From the NCBI GenBank assembly GCA_037074765.1, contig JBAMDO010000099.1, forward strand, positions 62,001 to 126,000: DNA of 64,000 nt, written 5' to 3'. Positions 23,139-32,541 of this stretch are shown piece after piece (the stretch's first letter is position 1; the number at the start of each line of letters is the position of its first letter). Under the pieces are notes generated by a model. The model searched no databases and was not told the origin of the DNA. It saw only the letters and a list, made by a program, of their open reading frames with translations. This stretch comes from Mansonella perstans (taxonomy: Eukaryota > Nematoda > Chromadorea > Rhabditida > Onchocercidae). The position numbers and the translations under genes were made by a program.

Positions 23139-25478
23139 ATGAGGCCCTTTGCTGGTAAAATGAAAAAATTTGGTAAAAAAAGGCGAATGAGATTCGGGCA
23201 TGATAAAGTTGTTAAACGAAAAGTGATGAGACCACGGATGAACAAAGCTATCACTAAGGGAGAAAGCAAATTTGCATCGAAGAAGCACAAAGCAATGCAA
23301 TTAAAGAAAAGTAAAATGGATTGAATTTATGAGTATTTTTTTTAATTAAAAAAAATGAAATCAAATTTATATTAACATACGTAAAAACAATTATTATTAG
23401 TTGAATTGATATTGAAGAATTCAAATATCATAGTTGAAATTAGCTTAGTAAATAATTAAATGATAAGCTAAGGGATGACAATGAATTCAGTCTAACTTAC
23501 TGATGATAATAAATTAAATAACTGATAAAATTGAAATGACTCATAATTTGTTGAATTCCAGACTCTTCAATGTCGATTTTATTTTAGTAATTAAAATATA
23601 ATTTGTGGTGAAATTAAAACCAATTAAATCATTCGCTTCATTCATTTAATGGAAAAAATTTTTAAACAGCACAGAAAAAAATGCCCAAGGAAGGAAAAGG
23701 AAAGGGAACACCAAAGAAAGGATCAAAAGGAAAAGGAAAAGCAATAGAAAAGACAAAAGAGAAGGAAAAACAGAAGGAAGAAGTTGAAAAAAAAGAAAAA
23801 GGGAAGAAAAAGGAAAAAGAAAGGGGGAAAGAAAAGGAGGAAAAAAAGGTAAAAGAAAAGAAAGAAAAAAGGGAAGAAGAGACGATAAAAGATAGGGAAA
23901 AAGAAGAGGAAGAAGAGGAAAAGGAAAAGACAGTAAAGGAAAAGAGGGGAGAAAAAGCGAAAGAAAAAGAAGAGGAAGAAGAGGAAAAGGAAAAGACAGT
24001 AAAGGGAAAGAGGGGAGAAAAAGCGAAAGAAAAAGAAGAGGAAGAAGAGGAAAAGGAAAAGACAGTAAAGGGAAAGAGGGGAGAAAAAGTGAAAGAAAAA
24101 GAAGAGGAAGAAGAGGAAAAGGAAAAGACAGTAAAGGGAAAGAGGGGAGAAAAAGCGAAAGAAAAAGAAGAGGAAGAAGAGGAAAAGGAAAAGACAGTAA
24201 AGGAAAAGAGGGGAGAAAAAGCGAAAGAAAAAGAGGAGGAAGAAGAGGAAAAGGAAAAGACAGTAAGGGAAAAGAGGGGAGAAAAGGCAAAAGAAAAAGA
24301 AAAAAAGAGAAAGAAAAAGAAAAAGAAAAGGAAGAACAAAAAGAAAAAGAAAAAGAAAAGGAAGAACAAAAACAGAAAGAAAAAGAAAAGGAAGAACAAA
24401 AACAGAAAGAAAAAGAAAAGAAAAGAAGAAACGAATCTGAACGAGAAGTAACGGGAACGACGGAAGGGACAAAATCAAAAGGTTTAACGGATAATTTAGT
24501 TAATGAAAATCTTATCCAATTAATGGGGATGTTTTACAGTATATGAAAACTTTACCATCCATGTTTCCTTTATGAAAATGATTAAGTGACCATTAATTGA
24601 CCAGTTTATTCTCAGTTGTCCATCATTCTACATTGCATGTTGGCAATATATATTAATCATTTCCATAATTGCAAAACTCTCCATAAATCATCAAAGAAAA
24701 TAACTTAGTCTGAGGTCAAATGTTCAAGGTCATTCCAGCCATTTTAACCCTAACTTAAAAAACTGGCCAAATATAAAAGTATGAATTAGAAACTGATGAA
24801 GTATAAAAGAAGAAAGGGAAAACAGTGAAAAAAATGAGAAGTGAGAAAAAGGAAGTGAATAGCTTGTTAACAAGCAAAATTTTCGCCATTTATCTTATTT
24901 AATTCCCATTTTTATACCATATGTTTAATCAATTCACTTGGTTAATTAGCTAATTATGTTATTAATTAGTTGCAGTATACTTTATTTCACACTTTACATA
25001 TATTTATACTTTCATTGAACAGATACAATGCAAAAGTTGAAAATGAAAAAAGCAATGAAAGTAATTTCAAAGGTAAAAGATGAAGTTGGAGCGAAAGAAG
25101 CTAAAAAAATTGGTGCTATATTTAGAGTATGTAATGTAAAATTTAATTCTACATTTCAACTTTTACTTTCCAGTAGTTTTTTTGTTGTTCGTCATATCAT
25201 TTCATATTTAAATCAAGATGGTAATTTTTGTTAAATTATTCCTACCAGAAATAAATATGCATCAGTGTTGATAATATTGAAAAATTAATAATTATAGATT
25301 AAAAACTGATTTGAAATTTGAAATAGATGAATTTGCATTATAGCGAAAATTCATCTTTATTAAGCTTGGACGATTTGGCGCTCAGTTTTTTGCTCCAGTA
25401 ACTGATGATCCAAATACTGCTACAAGCAATGATGATGAAGAAGGTGAAGATGTGGAATCAGAGCATTCGGAAGATTGA
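23139..25478 (+). CDS. Highly charged Lys/Glu-repeat protein, probable 4-exon gene with a frame break
   Basis: I do not recognise this protein. Four blocks fit one gene with matching phases: 23139-23310 (very basic, starts MRPFAGKMKKFGKKRRMRFG), 23670-24481 (Lys/Glu-rich with six 22-residue repeats), 25023-25126 (MQKLKMKKAMKVISKVKDEV) and 25344-25478 (LGRFGAQFFAPV then an acidic tail, stop TGA). Exon 2 changes reading frame after the repeats. One base too few, or two too many, in the seven-A run at 24300-24306 would restore one frame from the repeats to GTTEGTKSKG at the exon end. The total would then be near 407 aa. An AATAAA lies near 25587. Each of the first three blocks also has an ATG shortly after an AG acceptor, so three separate trans-spliced genes remain possible; the third would be 77 aa. 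Such composition occurs in chromatin-associated, sperm basic and nucleolar proteins; no function is assigned. Confidence 0.5.
23903..24298 (+). repeat. 66-bp coding tandem repeat, six copies
   Basis: Six head-to-tail units of exactly 66 bp encode a 22-residue module: six Glu, then KEKTVKGKRGEKAKEK. Copies differ by only a few substitutions (Glu/Gly, Ala/Val and Lys/Arg swaps). Unit length is a multiple of three and there are no indels between copies, which keeps the frame. Confidence 0.93.
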
Positions 25479-26221
25479 AATGTAAAACAAAGCAATTTTC
25501 AAAAATCGGTCATTGTTTGAAGTTCCTGTGTAAATAATGTTACTATTGTTATTGTAAAAAAAAAAAAAAAAAAAAAAATTGTTATTAAATAAAAACAATG
25601 AAATTGTTACAAGTGCAAACACTCTGAAGTAATAGCCTGAGGCTTTTAAAACGACTAACCAGCTATGTCTATAGTTATCACCCTAAAAACATATTTTAAT
25701 TCAGAAATCGAAAATTTGATTTTTAAAGTACTTCATAAATCTGTGTATTTTTATCGAGATGGACTGTCATCAGCTAATCGAATAATTTCTTGATAAATTG
25801 AGATTTTTCCTCTTACACAGTCTTACACTTTCTCATTCTTTATCTGATATCTTTATAATCATAACATGATATCATTTTGTTTATATCTTGACACTTTCGT
25901 TACCGTAATTTAAAACTGTACAATTCCATAGATTAATAGAAAGGAAAAATTTTATTGATGCAAATTTAGTGTGAGATGTTAAATTATGATTATTATTTCC
26001 GTCTTATTATTCGCTTATTCATTAAATTTATTCTATTAGTTTCATTGAAAATATTCGAAAAAGACTTTCGCAACAATTTATAAAGTTTGCGGATGTTTCG
26101 TTTACAACAAATTCTTGATCGTTCCAAGTATTAAAGATATCGTATAACTGATGCTGTAAAATTCTTCGGGTTTGTAAAGAACAAAGAAACAGAAGTATTG
26201 ACCATTCTGTGGACATTGGAT
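25479..26221. other. Convergent intergenic region, Lys/Glu gene to collagen end
   Basis: About 0.74 kb between two convergent genes. It holds a poly-A run (about 25557-25580) and an AATAAA signal near 25587 that suits the plus-strand gene. No exon is seen. Confidence 0.55.
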
Positions 26222-28827
26222 TTATTGCTTGTGCTTATAATTTGTTCCTGCTGTTTTCCAATTACTATTTGCATTTGCTTTCGAATCATAAATGTCCAAT
26301 TCAACAACTGATGGTCCTACAACTTCTTGAATCCCACATGATGATTTGCAATGACCACCAGGTGGTCCACGATCACCAGGTTGTCCAATTGCTCCATGTG
26401 GCCCTGATTCACCTCGTTTACCCGGTGCTCCGGTTGGTCCCTTGAAAACAAATCATGCGAATTGTTGAATCACAGAAAAATATGTCAAAAAATACCGCAC
26501 AATGCTTCTGAAGAACTCTTTCCTCATTTAAATTAATCATTATCTTCAAATTAAGCCTGGAGCCTTCTTTGATGCTATAAGATGATTGAATCCAAATATT
26601 TAATGATTAATAATGAAGTTGTGATAATTGAAAAGATAATATCATAAATCAAATATACCATTTCACCAGGAGGTCCTGGTGGCCCGAAACTAGTAGAAGG
26701 CATGCCATTAGGTCCTGGTGGACCTTTGGGCCCACGGGGCCCTTGTGGTCCTGGTGGTCCTCTGATTCCTATTCCACCAATTGCATCATCACCAGGTGGA
26801 CCCTACAAACGTTCAGGAAATTAAATAATATGTTTATATAAGTTATGAATTTCATTAATTTTTTTCATTTTCGAAGATATATTACGCTGTTCTGCATGGC
26901 TTACTACCAACTGAGTAACATAAACTTAATCTGTATTTTTATCATTAATTATTTTTTCTATTAACAAATATAGTTCCTATATTCATGTATGATTCTTATT
27001 CCTAATTCTTAAATAACTTTTTATTATTTGTCCTGTCATCCAATTTTTTATTTCATTATTCCCACTGAATTTTTTATAATCCGATTGGAATTTTATATGC
27101 CAAAAAATATAAAATTTAGGACTTAATCCTTATTATTTCAATCGTCGATTGAATCGCTTTTTACAAACGAAATATCTTTTCAATAACAGAACAGAATGTA
27201 CCTTAATGCCAGGTTCACCCATCTCACCAGGAGGTCCAGGTGGTCCAGGGTCACCTACTCTACCTGCTTTGCCTGGTCTTCCAGGAATCCCATGACGTCC
27301 TGGTTCACCGGGTATTCCAGTTCTTCCTGGTTCACCTTGTGGCCCTCTATTTCCTGGTGGTCCTGCTGGACAAATCACGCTGGAAATTCTTTTTGCTATT
27401 AGGTGCAACACTTTTTTTTTCGGCACAATTAGCAAAATCAGGAAAGTAATTAGTATAAAATACCAAGGCGAAAGAGGTTCCGGTTCCAATGGGATATCTA
27501 ATCCATCTAGTCCAGGTTTTCCAGGTCTACCAGGTTCACCATTCACCCCATCTTCTCCATCTACTCCTGGTGGACCTGGTGTTCCTGGTGGACATCTCAG
27601 CTCTACACAGGTACCGCACTGCTCATCGGTTTCCCCAGGATTCATTATTGGTGTTTCACCATAACCTGGGAAAGTATTCATCCTTTTAATTCAATTTTAT
27701 TAACACAAATGACATTAAGCAATTAAAAATAAAATATTCAATTACAGATTTCTTTCTTTCTTTCTTTCTTTCTCTTTCTCTCTCTCTCTCTCTCTTTCGT
27801 CTCTTACATAGCAACTAAAAGATTTATTAGGTGTACGGTATTTGTACGGTATTATATCCAAAACCATTGGCAATAATAAATTCTTCATTCGTGATCAAAA
27901 TTTCTATTCATTTGGTAAAGGCAAAGGTATGAAAAAAAAAACCTTGACGTTTAATGCGTCCATTACTTCTGATCAAAATAATATCGTGCCACAAATTTTT
28001 CGAGGTTAACTGAAGAAATGAATTTCATTATCATTTTAAAAGCCTAAAATTAATTTAAATATCCAATAATTTTTAAATTCAAAAGAAGAACAGAAATTTG
28101 TAAACAGAAGCTGTCTTTCGAGATTTAGTATGAACAAATTCAAATTGTACTGAAAAATCTCTGTGACATAGTCGAAAAGAGAAAAAGAAAGGAAACTTTC
28201 GGCCATTTCAAAGCAATATCGTACAATGCTTTAAATACTGATAATATCAGTGATCTTATCATTTGATACTCTTTCGTGTATTATTTCAACAATAATTACT
28301 TATCATTTTATGATATTCTTATCATCTTATATCATAAATTCTTATCATTGTAGAATATCATATGCCTTATTGTTATCATTTTATGCATTATTCCAATAAT
28401 AATTATAAATTACTTTAATTTGCATTTCTTTACAATTATTTATCATTATTCTCAATGAAAAATATTGACGCCAAAAGAATTCATCCAGACATTTAAGGAA
28501 ATCCAAGCTAGACTATCTAATTTATGCAATGAATTGTAATTAATGCAGTACTGATTGAATATTCAAAGTGTATTGTGGGTGATGATATTTAGAGAATTAA
28601 ATCAAAATTGGTATGGTTAATTAATAAATAAAGCATACGTCAAAATTATTCATTCGTTCCATAAGTCGACTGGATGCATAGTCCAGTTTCAGGCAAAGTA
28701 ATGGTAATACAATAAGCATAGAAAGGATGCATAATAATGAAATTGCCGCTGAAGCATAGGCTAATTTGATGCTCAGTGTTAGCATCGTTGAAGAATCTTT
28801 GATGAATAAAACATTCGAATGTTTCAT
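26222..28827 (-). CDS. Nematode cuticle collagen, complete, 5 exons
   Basis: Cuticle collagens are secreted by the hypodermis, trimerise and are crosslinked into the worm's exoskeleton. Five exons (28639-28827, 27464-27669, 27202-27379, 26659-26802, 26222-26440) join in phase to about 311 aa, the usual size. Exon 1 is the nematode cuticle collagen N-terminal domain with a membrane or signal segment ([17 protein letters not shown]). Cysteine cluster [12 protein letters not shown] precedes the first Gly-X-Y block ([15 protein letters not shown]). A second cluster, [10 protein letters not shown], forms across an exon junction and starts the main Gly-X-Y block, which has one break near PSTSFG. 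The third cluster, HCKSSC, precedes a non-collagenous tail. The long 5' intron (27670-28638) contains a CT-rich microsatellite. The 84-nt intron at 27380-27463 has no stop in frame (see findings). Which col gene it matches is unknown. Confidence 0.92.
27749..27799. repeat. (TTTC)n(TC)n microsatellite
   Basis: A plus-strand pyrimidine tract of TTTC units passing into TC dinucleotides, within the first intron of the collagen gene. Confidence 0.9.
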
Positions 28828-30025
28828 TTTTCAAAGTTTTTTCAAACAGCTGAGAAATTCTTGCGACGAAATTAGTAATGGAATTTTTAGTTGTAAACTG
28901 AAAAATATTTCAGGTTTATGAAAAGGGTTGCTCAATGATCTGTGGTCTAGTTCATTGACACAACTAAAGAACACAGTAATTAGGATAAGAAAAAGAGGTG
29001 AACAATAAAACAGTTTTCAGGTCATCTTTTAAATCGGCGCTTCATTCAAGTCGATCAAATATGGAAATTCTTCGATGATATCGTAGAAAAATAATCATTG
29101 ATCAATTCATTATCCAACAAAGAACATCTGTAAACGTTTCTGGATGAAATGCAATTTAATTATTTATGAAATAAAATATGAGAATAATTCTGCTAAGAAG
29201 CAAAAACTTTGGCAATTTCCTTCTCTTACTTTTTTCTTCCCTATTATCTACAACTTTTTTTTTTCATTATCTTTCTTTCCTATTATCCCTGAGTAATTAA
29301 ATTTGAATTATGACAACTGACATTTTGCTAAGGGCTCAAAATTAATGAAATAAAATAATCCATGAACAATGGAGCATTGATTGATTTTTATGCAAAAAAT
29401 TCTTGGGATCCCCTCGGGTATCATCCATTTGTCATTTAGAATTTGATCCTAATATTTTGGCATCGTAATTGTTTTCAAACATATCAGTAAATTCCTGAAT
29501 TGTTGCTTACAAACAAACTGAATAATTATAAAACTTCGTCATAAATTAAAATGTTATTCTATCAAAATTAATATTAAAATATATTGAATCCAGTTTAATA
29601 GTTATTTTAGTTCATTATCACAAGAGGAAACGGTGATTTGTGTCTTTGTTGTATGAAATATGCAAAAGGTATTGTAAGCTTAACTTTCTTGATCAGAAAT
29701 GTAATTTTATTGAAAATTAAATGCCGTAAATTTTGAAAATTAAGTACAAAATGAAAAGATAATCTCACTGTTGCAATCATAATTGAAAATTCCCCCATTG
29801 ACATCATTAAAGTCGTGTAATTAATTACCCAACGATTGCAAAGCTATTTTTTTTTTTTACTAATTAAAAATTTTCATCCAAAGAGAAATAGGGCAGGAAA
29901 AAAAACGAAGAAAACATCATACACTGGTGAATTTATATTCCGTAAAAAATACTACCATATTGTGGTTCGTGTTGGAGAACGCAATGGAAATATTCCGATC
30001 ACGTCGAATAGTGATAAAATTTCAG
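28828..30025. other. Divergent region, collagen start to WH2 gene
   Basis: About 1.2 kb that should contain the collagen promoter and the missing 5' end of the WH2 gene. Short open frames at 29836-30033 and 29927-30025 could include a first exon of the latter: an ATG at 29982 opens MEIFRSRR in frame. The TTTCAG at 30020-30025 argues that exon 30026-30208 begins at an acceptor. Nothing else is recognised. Confidence 0.4.
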
Positions 30026-31539
30026 GCCAATAATGCAGAAATATCAGGAATAGGAAGACAAACATTGTTTGATAAAATTGAGCGAAGAGAAGATTTAAGA
30101 GAAGCATTTTCATCAACGACACAACAAAACGATCCGACAAATGACTCATCATCATCATCATCATCCATTCATTCCATTGATCCGTATGACAATCATAAAT
30201 TATTAGCTGTAAGTTTGAATGGATCAACTTTTAACTAACAGTGATAAACTTAAGGAAAGGGCATTTGAAATTATTGAAAAGCAAACTATTAACTTTTAGC
30301 TTAAAAATAAATGATAAGTTATAATGATAAATAATTTTTTCAAATTTCTCTATTCATTGTTGTAATTAACACATTTAATTAATTATATGTTGTCAAGTGA
30401 TCGATAGTTGTAGTATTTGCTAATGATTTTCCATCATAGCTTACAAAATTATTCTCTTCCAGAAAAAACATTCCACTATTTTTTTGGGCACCCGTTAAGG
30501 ATGCTTTTATTCTATTATTCGATATTCAATATATTTTCCACGTACTAGTAGCGTGATGCAACGTTATAAGGCTTCCAGCAAAAAATTTACTTTTTATTCT
30601 GTTTACTAAAAAATTCTATCTATTTAAATTGTTCACTTTAAAACGAAAGCAGAAAAAAGTGAAAGCTTTGAACAGAATGAACGGAAGGGAAAAGTTGAAA
30701 TAAATTTGAATAAAATTATCATAAAATGTTTTGTTGGTTAAAGGAGATTCGTGGTGGAGTACAGTTACGTCATGTTATACCAAATGAGCATAAAGAATGC
30801 GCTAGAATGCTCTATGATAAAAAATGCGAGAATTTATTCATTACGGTTAATTCATTTCATGAATTAAAAATAAAAATGAAAAGCAAAGAAAAAAAAATTA
30901 AAAAAGTAAATGAAATTTATGAATGATTTCTTTTTTTTGGCTCCTTTTTATTTCAATAATTTATTGTCACTCATAAATATTATTGTTGCTAACTAATTGA
31001 AAAAGTTTTTTTTTATTATTTAAAAAAAAGATTCAATTTTTTTTCTTTGCTTTGCATATAAGCGTTATATAGGTGGACAGTGATATAAGTGAAAAAGAAA
31101 GAAAATTGGAAACAGAAAAAAACACTGGTATTGGAAAACTTTTGCTTAATGCTATGAAAAAACGACGATTTGTAATGCGATTACGTCAGTTAATTAATTA
31201 ATTAGTTGATTGTTTTATATTTTGTCTAAGGAAGAAGTAAAATCTGCCAACATTATAATGGAAACTTTCGAATAAAGAAAGAAGGAGGAAGGGAGAAAGA
31301 GGAAATGAATTAGAAGAAGAAATAAACAATTAGTGTGAGAAAAGGAGTATTTTGAATATTTGGTTTATTTTAAGCTTAGATGATAAGATATCACTTGTTC
31401 TATTTTACACTGATAACATTATCATCAAATAAAGAAACGAAGTGAAAAAGTTTTAGAATCTTCTTCATCCAGTGACGAAAGCGAACAAAAATTCGAACAG
31501 TGTGATGATACTAATGATAAGGATGATGACAATGATTGA
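30026..31539 (+). CDS. Small WH2-motif (actin-binding type) protein, 5' end not resolved
   Basis: Four exons (30026-30208, 30744-30845, 31073-31171, 31435-31539) join in phase to about 162 aa. The first ends in KLLA and the second opens EIRGGVQLRHV, so splicing builds LLAEIRGGVQLRHVIP. This fits the WH2 consensus LLxxIRxGxxLKxV, a motif that binds monomeric actin in WASP, WAVE, WIP, Spire and related proteins. It is followed by NEHKECARMLYDKKCENLF, then a basic block NAMKKRRF. The C-terminus is Ser/Glu/Asp-rich (LESSSSSDESEQKF...DDDND). Before the WH2 is a polar stretch with a run of seven serines. The start codon is not certain; an upstream exon is expected. I do not recognise the orthologue. 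A role in actin regulation is inferred from the motif alone. Confidence 0.5.
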
Positions 31540-32541
31540 TACGATAATGAATGGAACACAAAGTGAATAACATAAGAAATTTGCAAATTAATTGATTTAT
31601 TAATCGATTTTAAATTGATGAATCAACCGATTTGTACAAATTTCTACATTGTTAGCAATCGCTTGCATAAATTGGAAATCACAATTTCACTTCGTATTAA
31701 TTAATTTTACTACATATTTAATAAATGCACAATAATGCAGCGTCAGAGGTCATAATAAAGCGAGCAGTAAAAATATGACTAAAAAAAGCTAAATGCATCT
31801 CAGACATACTTAAAGTCGAGATAAGTTATCATCAAGCAGTAATTTGTTCATTGTTGTTTGAATTGGGTTAATAATTTCATAATTAATTAAATTTTTTTTA
31901 AAAAATGTAATGAAATTTGACTATAACCATATACAACGACATAATGACATATCTATAGTTCCTTCCACTGTACATTTTTTTTGTCGAAAACACTAGAATC
32001 CATGAATCATTTCCACACTGTATCTGTTCATAACATCTTGCTAAAAATGCATATTAAATTTTGTTAGTTTAATTAATTAAATTTAAAAATCTTTAATTTT
32101 GACATTGCCAATAAAAAATGTTGTTGTATTTTTATATGTTCCATTTCATTTTTGTTCAGTTCGAAAAGAATTTTTAATTCCTTCTAATTTAAATTAAATA
32201 ATAATGCATTACTTTAATATGAACCAAATAACAACAGAATCGATATTTGATATCATTATTATGATTTGAATGAAACATTTTGTGATTTAATTTTGAACAT
32301 TGATAACAATTCCGAAAAGCATTTCCTACGTTCTGTAGCTGTTTCGTTAGACGGTGATGTTCATGATGTTCAGATATTGATAATAGTAAGGAGTAAAGGT
32401 AGTTGATATCGTTGGCCGGGAATGCGGTACATCAATGGATTGATGGTGTTAAAGTTCACGATAGTATGTACAGTCATATTGTTACTGAGAGATCTAGATG
32501 TAATGTACAGTTTGATACGGTTATCGATTGATTCAGTGAAT
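31540..32541. other. Intergenic, WH2 gene to methyltransferase-like gene
   Basis: About 1 kb of AT-rich sequence containing the 3' untranslated region of the WH2 gene and presumably the promoter of the next gene. No exon or structural RNA is recognised. Confidence 0.5.

Noticed and set aside
23646..24478. Long minus-strand frames (Leu/Phe/Ser-rich, up to about 250 aa) opposite the Lys/Glu repeats
   Set aside because: They are mirror images of the purine-rich repeat, without splice or start context; the plus strand has the coherent exon structure.
27196..27689. Plus-strand frames opposite the collagen
   Set aside because: They are shadows of the Gly-X-Y repeat on the other strand.
29821..29832. 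TTAATTACCCAA, matching part of the nematode SL1 leader
   Set aside because: Only 12 bases match, no donor follows and no Sm site or snRNA-like structure is visible; probably chance.
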